A stretch of DNA of 64,000 nucleotides from an uncultured delta proteobacterium (lineage in GTDB: Bacteria > Desulfobacterota > Desulfobulbia > Desulfobulbales > Desulfocapsaceae). Positions 30,632-37,540 of the stretch are shown here, in pieces. The translations under genes were made by a program, and so were the position numbers. Each line of letters starts with the position of its first letter. Within the stretch, counting starts at the first letter, position 1. The notes beneath the pieces were generated by a model, which was not told the DNA's origin, ran no database searches, and was given only the letters and a program-made list of their open reading frames with translations. The stretch lies in assembly GCA_903901335.1 (NCBI GenBank), contig CAIUQR010000111.1, forward strand, positions 1-64,000. The letters run 5' to 3'.

Positions 30632-31396
30632 TATCTTTCCTTTCTTAACTGTCTGGATTTTGACTGTTCAAGGTTGTTGTCCATCCGTCAAATCCTCCCG
30701 GTATTCATCAATGAAATACTCCCGTTCAGCAGAAAACGCTTTTATGAAATAACTCCAAGATGATGGGTATCTCTGCACCGATGTTCAATAAATATGGTTA
30801 TAGCATAATGCTGCATTAAAAACATAAATTTCTGTACGTTTTCTCCCGCTGATTAATGGCATATTCCACCTCACGTGTATTTTGGAATATCCAATGTGAC
30901 ATTACAGGGAAGGGAAAACCCTTTTTATCACCCTGATAAACCTATTAAAAACAGCAAGAAACACGCCAATCGTACAATTCATCAAATACTTTACATAAAT
31001 GATCACGTTGTTTTTGTGCTAAACATATTTAATATATGTGATACTCAATGCTTAGGGGTGAATTTCATGCGGAAGAATCTGAGATTTTGTCTTTGCAGGA
31101 TGGATAATCTTTACAAAAGGCTCAGGTGTTCATGAGTAAAAGCTACTCAATTCATAGACTAACTGAGTACTTATTTCTTCGCGGCATTGCGAAGGAAGGG
31201 AGAGCCGGTTATTCTTCCTCCCAACTCATCCTTCCTTTTCATGATTACTATATTGAGCCAACCAGGTGAGATTTGTTCCGAACGAGATACAAAAGAAATT
31301 GTGAAGATCTTTGATCTCCATCACGATCTCGCCGAACTGCACAAGAAGGTTAGAACCATGTCGGTTGCATTTTCTAATAAAAAGAGTTGAGAACAA
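30632..31396. other. Long divergent gap, no supported gene
   Basis: This 765-nt AT-rich gap separates the efflux operon (leftward) from the EntS-like exporter gene (rightward). Short open frames exist, but none has both a ribosome-binding site and a recognisable product. One on the plus strand ends at 31390, just before the exporter, with C-terminal sequence EIVKIFDLHHDLAELHKKV. It could be the tail of a decayed small protein. I see no repeat, RNA gene or regulator here. The promoter of the efflux operon must lie in its left part but is not obvious. Confidence 0.4.
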
Positions 31397-32683
31397 ATGG
31401 TAGAAAAAATTGAGAGCTTGAAAATCACTTTCCGATCGCTCCAATATCGAAATTACAGGTTGTTTTTTGGAGGTCAAAGCATATCTCTGATAGGAACCTG
31501 GATACAACGGATCGCAACGCCATGGCTGGTTTACGACCTGACAAAATCCGTGGTTCTTTTAGGTCTTGTCGGTTTCGTAGGACAAATTCCGACCTTCCTG
31601 TTCTCTCCGATAGCGGGTGTACTTACTGACAGATGGAACCGTTACCACATCATGATAACTACGCAAATTTTGTCAATGGTTCAGGCTGTCATTCTGACCT
31701 GGTTAGTTTTTTCCGGAACAATCCGGGTTTGGCATATCATAGTTCTCAGTGGTTTTTTGGGGTGTATCAATGCCTTCGATGTTCCGGCCCGGCAGTCATT
31801 TGTCATTCAAATGGTAGAAAAAAAGGAAGATTTAAGTAACGCCATTGCCCTGAATTCTTCCATGGTTAACGGTGCCAGATTAATTGGTCCTTCTGTGGCC
31901 GGTGTACTCATTGCTGCTACAGGAGAAGGAGTCTGTTTTCTTCTCAATGCGTTAAGTTACGTCTTCGTTATCTGGTCCCTTATGCTCATGAAGGTCACTC
32001 CCATAGATAATAAAAACGGAAAGAAATCTGTTTTAAGGGAACTGATAGAAGGGATTTCGTATACTTTCGGCTTTGCACCTATCAGATATATCATCCTTTT
32101 ACTTGCCTTGGTGAGTTTAATGGGGATGCCGTATACCGTGCTCATGCCTGTCTTTGCCAAAGAAATAATTCACGGCGGAGCGCATACCTTTGGCTTTTTG
32201 ATGGGCGCCTCCGGTTTGGGGGCTTTAACAGGTGCCTTTTACCTTGCCTCAAGAAGAAATGACAGAGGGCTTGAAAGGTTAATCCCTCTGTCAGCAGGTG
32301 TTTTTGGCATTGGACTCATCATGTTTTCATTTTCACATTTATTTGCACTCTCTTTAGTCCTGATGGTAATTACAGGGCTTGGTATGATTTTACAGATGGC
32401 CTCGAGCAATACCATGTTGCAATCTATTGTCGACGACAACATCCGGGGGCGTGTGATGAGTTTTTTCACCATGGCCATTATGGGTACTGCTCCTTTTGGT
32501 AGCCTGTTAGCAGGTAGTTCAGCAAAACTCATGGGGGCGCCGAACACGGTATTAATCGGTGGCATATCCTGTATCTTGGGTGCATTGATTTTCTCTTTCA
32601 AGCTTCCTGAAATATCAGCAGCAATAGCTGAGAACGGAAAAAATAAAACGGAAGGACAGGTTTTGAAATCTTGCCGATTATGA
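31397..32683 (+). CDS. MFS exporter, EntS/MFS_3 family
   Basis: This 428-residue inner-membrane protein has about twelve hydrophobic helices. It opens with FRSLQYRNYRLFFGGQSISLIGTWIQRIA, the signature start of the MFS_3 (enterobactin-exporter-like) family, and carries GVLTDRWNRYHIM in loop 2-3. Another hallmark, DVPARQSFVIQMV, and the mid-protein NALSYVFVIWSL are also present. The family exports siderophores and drugs; no siderophore genes are near, so the substrate is open. It is convergent with selD, leaving only 2 nt between stop codons. Confidence 0.85.
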   Translation: MVEKIESLKITFRSLQYRNYRLFFGGQSISLIGTWIQRIATPWLVYDLTKSVVLLGLVGFVGQIPTFLFSPIAGVLTDRWNRYHIMITTQILSMVQAVILTWLVFSGTIRVWHIIVLSGFLGCINAFDVPARQSFVIQMVEKKEDLSNAIALNSSMVNGARLIGPSVAGVLIAATGEGVCFLLNALSYVFVIWSLMLMKVTPIDNKNGKKSVLRELIEGISYTFGFAPIRYIILLLALVSLMGMPYTVLMPVFAKEIIHGGAHTFGFLMGASGLGALTGAFYLASRRNDRGLERLIPLSAGVFGIGLIMFSFSHLFALSLVLMVITGLGMILQMASSNTMLQSIVDDNIRGRVMSFFTMAIMGTAPFGSLLAGSSAKLMGAPNTVLIGGISCILGALIFSFKLPEISAAIAENGKNKTEGQVLKSCRL

Positions 32684-32685
32684 GG

Positions 32686-33738
32686 TTATTGCACGGTTAT
32701 TCCTGGAATTCCAGAGATAATCTCGCCTATTATTGCTGCGTCACCGACACCTGCTTCAAGCAGCTGCTGAAGCAGTTTCTGTGCCTGGTTTTTCGGCAGC
32801 GACAGCAGTAGACCGCCGGAGGTTTGCGGATCGTAGAGCAGTTCCTCCTGTGACCGGGTCAGGTCTGTGGCCATGGTCAGAGGATGCCGCGCCACCAGAG
32901 CCCTGTTGGCCTTGTTGCTGCCGGTAGTCTGGCCGATTTTATACATTTCATGGGCGCCGGGGTAGAAGGGCAGGGCTTTATAGTTAAGGGCTGCGTGGGC
33001 ACCGCTGCCTGCGGCCATTTCAAGGACATGTCCCAGCAAACCGAAACCGGTGATATCCGTACAGGCATGCAGGTCACAGGCCAGGGCCTTTTCCATGGCC
33101 AGCCTGTTCAGAGCGGCAACCGTCGGCAGAACAAATTGTTCGAGCTCTTTCATGTCAAACTTTCCGGCCCGGACCGCATTGAAAAGGACACCGGAACCGA
33201 GAGGTTTGGTCAAAATCAGCGCATCGCCCGGCTGTGCGCCGGCGTTGGTGATAATCCTGTCCGGATGAACGACACCATTCACACAGAGACCGTATTTCGG
33301 TTCGTTGTCATCAACGGTATGGCCGCCGGCGAGACAGGCACCGGCTTCAACGACCTTGTCATTACCGCCGCGGAGGATCTCTCTTAAGATACCCATATCC
33401 AGCTGACTTGACGGAAACATCACTACATTCAGGGCGGTAAGGGGTTTTCCGCCCATCGAGTAGACATCGGATATCGAATTAGCCGCCGCTATCTGTCCGA
33501 ACCAGTACGGATCATCCACCGGCGGGGTAATAAAATCGACGGTATTGACCATGGCCAGGTCGTCGGAAAGCTTGTAAACAGCCGCGTCATCAGAAGTTTC
33601 TATGCCGACCAGGAGGTTGGAATCACGATGAAAATTTAATCCGTTCAGTGCGTCCGACAAGTCCGCCGGACCTATTTTCGCAGCTCAGCCACAGGTTCTG
33701 GCAAGCCCTGTAAGTGTTTTTTTCTTAAAAAACCGCAT
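32686..33738 (-). CDS. selD: Selenophosphate synthetase with in-frame UGA (Sec18)
   Basis: SelD makes selenophosphate from selenide and ATP for Sec-tRNA and selenouridine synthesis. A caller that stops at TGA would start at a TTG at 33660 and lose the catalytic N-terminus. Reading on upstream gives LARTCG-(TGA)-AAKIGP, where the TGA at 33687-33685 sits at the catalytic Cys/Sec position of the family. The true ATG is at 33738 with AGGA about 8 nt upstream, giving 350 residues, a normal length. ATP-binding DDAAVY and TDITGFGLLGH, and C-terminal PQTSGGLL, are intact. The Cys just before Sec (TCGU) is also typical. The cell must therefore decode UGA as selenocysteine. Confidence 0.9.
33652..33687 (-). 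promoter_or_regulatory. Candidate bacterial SECIS element in selD
   Basis: Downstream of the UGA, 13 nt on, the minus-strand RNA can fold GUCCG (33671-33667) with CGGAC (33656-33652) around a 10-nt loop. Bacterial SECIS hairpins lie directly after the UGA at about this spacing. The stem is short and I could not compute folding energies, so this is a suggestion. Confidence 0.35.
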
Positions 33739-34128
33739 CGTTTTTTCCTGGAATAATTCTACCCTCTTTGTGATCAAAAAGGTATCATTTCAGTGAAATG
33801 CTGGCCACTCCACCGGAAATGAAATCAAATTTCGCCCGTCGGCAGCCGAATTCTCATAATAATCAGTCGTTTCATCGGGGCAAGGGAAAAATAAAAAATG
33901 GCCTGCACAATCCAGCAGGCAAAAAAAGGACTCCGCTTGTTTTTTCTATGATTGTGTGATGGAATATATGGATACAAACGTATTGAAGTTTGAGGTTGCA
34001 CATGTCGGAAAAGAAAGCAACGGCTCCAAGGGGCAGCTCAAGTGGACCCCTGAGTCAAGACCAAAATCTACTGAGTTTAAAATTCTTGCCGTTTATATTT
34101 TAAATTAACAATCAGAAGGAGATTTTGA
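33739..34128. other. Divergent gap between selD and hemerythrin gene
   Basis: This 390-nt gap has no supported gene. It contains the minus-strand terminator-like hairpin at 33886-33920 and the AAGGAG of the hemerythrin gene. I looked for a tRNA-Sec gene here and found none. Confidence 0.4.
33886..33920 (-). terminator. Orphan terminator-like hairpin upstream of selD
   Basis: On the minus strand GCCTGC (33920-33915) and GCAGGC (33906-33901) pair with an 8-nt loop, followed by CATTTTTTATTTTT. The signal is a good intrinsic terminator, but no recognisable minus-strand gene ends here. It may stop antisense transcription before selD or end an unseen small RNA. Confidence 0.5.
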
Positions 34129-34536
34129 ATGGCCCTGATTAATTGGAGTGAAAGCTTGAGTGTCAATGTGAAGGAAATCGACCAGCAGCACAGAAGGCTG
34201 ATCGATATGATCAATGAGCTGAATGAGGCCATGAAACTTGGAAAGGGTAAGGATATCCTCGGGAAGATCGTGAATGGTTTAATCACCTATACTGCAACCC
34301 ATTTCAAAAAAGAGGAGCAATATTTCGATAAGTATGGATATCCGGATTCGGAGAATCACAAAAAAGAGCATGTTGCTTTTGTCAAAAAAGTTACAGACTT
34401 CAAGATTGGCTTTGAAAAAAACAATCTGCCGTTAACTGTGGAGGTCATGAACTTTTTGAGCGATTGGCTGAAAAATCACATTAAAGGAACCGACAAAAAA
34501 TACTCTGCGTTTTTTAATCAGAAAGGTCTGAAGTAG
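34129..34536 (+). CDS. Bacteriohemerythrin
   Basis: This 135-residue, four-helix, non-haem di-iron oxygen-binding protein is of normal family length. Ligand motifs are in order: DQQHRRLIDMINELN (first His), THFKKEEQYF (His and Glu), HKKEHVAF (His pair) and LKNHIKGTDKKYSAF (last His and Asp). AAGGAG lies 8 nt before the ATG. There is no signal or membrane anchor, so it is cytoplasmic. In anaerobes these proteins bind oxygen for delivery or protection. It faces a second, different hemerythrin gene 250 nt away. Confidence 0.95.
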   Translation: MALINWSESLSVNVKEIDQQHRRLIDMINELNEAMKLGKGKDILGKIVNGLITYTATHFKKEEQYFDKYGYPDSENHKKEHVAFVKKVTDFKIGFEKNNLPLTVEVMNFLSDWLKNHIKGTDKKYSAFFNQKGLK

Positions 34537-34564
34537 GCCCAGCCACGATCAGACAATTACCGCG

Positions 34565-34591
34565 ATTCTCGGCGACGCAGTCGCCGAGAAT
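34565..34591. terminator. Hairpin after hemerythrin gene
   Basis: A perfect 12-bp stem, ATTCTCGGCGAC (34565-34576) and its complement (34580-34591), with a GCA loop, lies about 28 nt after the stop. The following sequence is AT-rich but has no unbroken T-run. Confidence 0.6.
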
Positions 34592-34660
34592 AAGAATTTA
34601 TTGTTTCTCCTGAGATCCTGCTTCTAACATTGGAAAGCAGGCAAAATCCATGGAGGCTTT

Positions 34661-34813
34661 ATGAAAAGGGAAGCAAGGCCGATAAAATTGAACGAGAAAA
34701 AGCTACGGCACATCCACTGCGGACAGATGGACCATTGCAAAACGATATGGGAAAAATGCGCACCATGTATTCACTTGTCGGCCTGCGAATTACCGGACTC
34801 CTTTCTCTTGTAA
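34661..34813 (+). CDS. 50-residue Cys-rich mini-protein
   Basis: This short gene lies between the two hemerythrin genes. The ATG at 34661 follows a strong GGAGG by 5 nt. The product begins MKREARPIKLNEKKLRHIHC and has five Cys: C20, C26, C33, C36 and C42, with CAPC at 33-36 and His at 17, 19, 25 and 38. The spacing suggests a metal or Fe-S site, or a small redox protein. Its last 24 nt overlap the end of the convergent hemerythrin gene. I do not recognise the family. Good start context and clustered Cys/His argue that it is real. Confidence 0.6.
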   Translation: MKREARPIKLNEKKLRHIHCGQMDHCKTIWEKCAPCIHLSACELPDSFLL

Positions 34814-35197
34814 AAATGGGCCATATTTCTTGTCCATACCAACGATATGAGTAATCCACCAGGATCGTAGAAAGGCATAAATGTTTTTGGCGGCGGTTTC
34901 TCTGTCCTTTTCGAGCTCGGAATACAGCACCTTTATCTGCTCAAGATATTTGGCATGATCCCCTTCCTGGTCATTGATATCGGGATAACTGTGTTCGCGC
35001 AGCAAAGCCTCCTCCTCTTGGAGATGCTTTTTCGCGTACTCCGACATTTCTCCCAGAACCGCATCGAGCGCGGCATCTCCCTCATGATCTCTGACGATGT
35101 TATACATCTGATTGACCAGACTTATTAGCTGTTGATGCTGCGCATCCATTGAAGGGATACCGGTTTCGTACGATGTTCTCCATTTCAATATGTCCAT
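34790..35197 (-). CDS. Bacteriohemerythrin, second copy
   Basis: This 135-residue di-iron protein is related to, but clearly diverged from, the one at 34129. The ATG at 35197 is preferred over the one at 35218 because it gives the family-type start MDILKWRTSYETGI and has GGAGAGAAGAGG upstream. Ligand motifs are DAQHQQLISLVNQ, KKHLQEEEALL, EGDHAKYL and WITHIVGMDKKYGPF. It follows the glycosyltransferase gene by about 20 nt on the same strand, so the two may be cotranscribed. Its 3' end overlaps the convergent mini-protein gene. Confidence 0.93.
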   Translation of the reverse strand: MDILKWRTSYETGIPSMDAQHQQLISLVNQMYNIVRDHEGDAALDAVLGEMSEYAKKHLQEEEALLREHSYPDINDQEGDHAKYLEQIKVLYSELEKDRETAAKNIYAFLRSWWITHIVGMDKKYGPFLQEKGVR

Positions 35198-35217
35198 TGC
35201 CTCTTCTCTCCTTCCCA

Positions 35218-35967
35218 TCAGTACCAGTAGTCAGCAATCCATTTGGTGGGTTTTACGGTCTTGTAGATCTTTTTGAACCACGGTTTTACCGGTTTACCCC
35301 AGACGCCGGCCAGGGCGTCCGGAGGATTGGGGCAGCCGTGAAAGACGATGATTCTGACATTCTCGGGGATTTTGGTCGGCGTCATAAAACTGTTCAGGAA
35401 ACCGCCGGGCAGGCAGTGCATCTTGAAGCTCTTGCACCAATCCTTGGGAAAATAGTCAAAGTTGTCCTTGCCAAGTTCCCGAGTGATATACATCTGTTCG
35501 GTGCGGTTGTGTTGTATAACCTCATCGTACCGGGTGTTGTATTTTTCGAGCAGGCGAGTGCAGGAGCCGATTTCAAAGCAGAAGACCGAAGACTGCCCGA
35601 TCAGGCGGCCCTTTTGCGACCAGTTTTCGATAATGGCCAATTTGTTGGAAAAGGAAAAGAAACAGTCGATATTGTCAACGATCACCACATCCAAGTCGAG
35701 GAACAGCAGTTTGCCTTTCAGGTCCAGAACCTGCCTGTCGAAAAGGGCCAGTTTACGCCACGCCTGGCAATGGCGGGATTCAGGATTTGCAAAAACCGGC
35801 AACGGGGCAATCTCCACCTCCGGCAGGATATCGTCGGGTATCTCGGTCATACAGATAAAGCGGAAAGGCAGGGTGATATTTCTTTTCACCATGTTGTACA
35901 GGATGTTGACGTATTCGGGACCATACAGGGTCCCCCATTTCATACAGACGATATTGACCGGTTCCAT
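35218..35967 (-). CDS. GT-A-fold glycosyltransferase-like protein
   Basis: This 249-residue protein has the pattern of a nucleotide-sugar transferase. The N-terminal strand VNIVCMKWGTLYGPEYVN is followed by LLFLDLDVVIVDNID, where DLD looks like the metal-binding DxD motif. A conserved FHGCPNPP near the C-terminus recalls the family's metal-ligand His region. There is no signal peptide or membrane helix, so it is probably cytoplasmic. The acceptor and donor sugar are unknown. It lies directly upstream of a hemerythrin gene, and no other polysaccharide gene is adjacent. Closest family type is uncertain (GT8-like). Confidence 0.65.
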   Translation of the reverse strand: MEPVNIVCMKWGTLYGPEYVNILYNMVKRNITLPFRFICMTEIPDDILPEVEIAPLPVFANPESRHCQAWRKLALFDRQVLDLKGKLLFLDLDVVIVDNIDCFFSFSNKLAIIENWSQKGRLIGQSSVFCFEIGSCTRLLEKYNTRYDEVIQHNRTEQMYITRELGKDNFDYFPKDWCKSFKMHCLPGGFLNSFMTPTKIPENVRIIVFHGCPNPPDALAGVWGKPVKPWFKKIYKTVKPTKWIADYWY

Positions 35968-36094
35968 AGAGTGAAAGAAGCTTGATGTGGTGGATAGAAA
36001 TAATTTGCTGGTAAAATATCATGGAGAATGAACAACAACCGAAACTAGACGATTTCCCGCTTGTTGTCAATTTTTTCTAAAAATCAGGAACCTC

Positions 36095-36619
36095 TCACTG
36101 GTCGGCACCTTTCCTGTGGTAAACAGATTCCCGTTGGCCAGTGTCGATGTCGTGGAGATTGAAGGAATTTTCGTCTACAAATTCGTACCGGTATTCGTAG
36201 ATATCATTGGGGGCGGCCCTGTGACGGTAGATTGTTCCGTCGGTTGAGACCGTACCCCGGTATTCGATGATCTGGAGCTTTTCCTTATGATCGATATGGA
36301 AACCGATTGAGTAGTCGGTGTCGTCCCAGGAATTCACGTAGCTGCCGTCTTCGTTGAAGATAAAGGTCTCCGTTCCTCCGTACTCAGCATAGGTATGAGA
36401 CCATGCCCCGATCAGAGTGGCCGATGGATGACCCACCCTGCGGTAGACCACGTTTTCATCAGTGGTATGCATGATCAGTTTTTCCCCGTCCGGGCTTATT
36501 TCGTAAGGAAACGGATTGCCATGGACGAAGTATTTTCCGGCCGGAGTGATCTCAAAAAAGGTCCCGTCCGTGACACTGGCATGATTCCAGAAACCAACTA
36601 ATTGTGGGTTGATCGGCAT
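36095..36619 (-). CDS. Hypothetical beta-rich protein (174 aa)
   Basis: I cannot name this family. The protein is rich in short beta strands and aromatic/acidic turns. It contains two similar units: LVGFWNHASVTDGTFFEITPAG near the start and LIGAWSHTYAEYGGTETFIF after residue 68. Both are (L)xGxWxH followed by strands, which suggests a lipocalin-like or small barrel built from repeats. There is no signal peptide. It stands between the glycosyltransferase and the site-2 protease relic, on the same strand as both. Confidence 0.6.
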   Translation of the reverse strand: MPINPQLVGFWNHASVTDGTFFEITPAGKYFVHGNPFPYEISPDGEKLIMHTTDENVVYRRVGHPSATLIGAWSHTYAEYGGTETFIFNEDGSYVNSWDDTDYSIGFHIDHKEKLQIIEYRGTVSTDGTIYRHRAAPNDIYEYRYEFVDENSFNLHDIDTGQRESVYHRKGADQ

Positions 36620-36807
36620 AATTCCCCCTTCCGTCTTGGATGTGCGTTCCGGTCAGAATATTTTCAGGATCCCGAGGCGGATGATTGAAGCGATGAAGAT
36701 CTGAAAATGATAGAAAAGGCTGTCTCATAAAGTCTTTCTCTAACCATATACGCGCAGGGAAGAGAATGTCAACAGACCGGACCGAAAAGGGATCTTGCGC
36801 TGTATTT

Positions 36808-37439
36808 TTATGCAAGCAGGAGATTGTTGGCAAAGGCGATAATCGGCATGATCAGGCGCGAGATGGTATTGGTGAGCATCAACAGAATAAGGATGATAAA
36901 ACCATACCGATCCAGGGCTGCATACGGACGGGCGAGATGCTCGGGCAGCAATCCGGCCAGGATGCGGCTGCCGTCCAGAGGGGGGATGGGCAGGAAATTG
37001 AAGATGCAAAGGACTAGGTTGATCCAGACACTGGCAACCAGCATTTTCTGGACCGGGAGCAGAATGGCAATGGTCATCGTCAGCGGGAGAAATGAGGCTG
37101 TCAGGACGACAAACCTGGCGACAAGGGCGCTGATCACTGCTACCGCCAGGTTGGTTGCCGGACCGGCAAGGGCTACCCAGAGCATGTCCTGTCGCGGGTT
37201 TTTGAAATAGCCGGGGTTTACCGGGACCGGTTTGGCCCAGCCGAAATGCAGGAAGAAAAGGCGATGGTGCCGATGGGATCCAGGTGCTTCAATGGGTTCA
37301 ACGTCAGGCGGCCCAGTGCCTTTGCGGTCGGATCCCCAAAAAAGAAGGCCACATAGCCATGGGCGAATTCGTGGATGGTAAGGGCAAAAAGCAGAGGAGG
37401 CGCAAGGAGAATAAGCCCCTGAATATCAATGCTATTCAT
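36808..37439 (-). pseudogene. Site-2 protease (M50 family), frameshifted
   Basis: This would be an intramembrane zinc metalloprotease. The N-terminal part from 37439 carries the active-site HEFAHGYVA and the family's LTLNPLKHLDPIGTI. It then runs out of frame. In another frame the continuation is perfect: FGWAKPVPVNPGYF, then MLWVALAGPATNLAVA and the NFLPIPPLDGSRIL motif with the third zinc ligand. The shift lies near 37257-37263, at GCCTTTT; one added C would restore LFFLHFGWAK. All catalytic parts are otherwise intact. A recent mutation or a sequence error is likelier than programmed frameshifting. Confidence 0.8.
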
Positions 37440-37540
37440 TGTAACAGTCCGTGTTTGTAAGAGATTCCGGTTATTCTGCCGGCGGAAAGTCATCTGCCGG
37501 AGCGATTATGATAAGCACCCCGTTTACAGAAGGCAAGGAA

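Noticed and set aside
30875-31135. Plus-strand open frame of 86 codons in the efflux/exporter gap
   Set aside because: No ribosome-binding site, no domain and AT-rich composition; more likely chance.
33739-34128. Possible tRNA-Sec gene next to selD
   Set aside because: No long acceptor stem, UCA anticodon loop or CCA end could be found in this gap.
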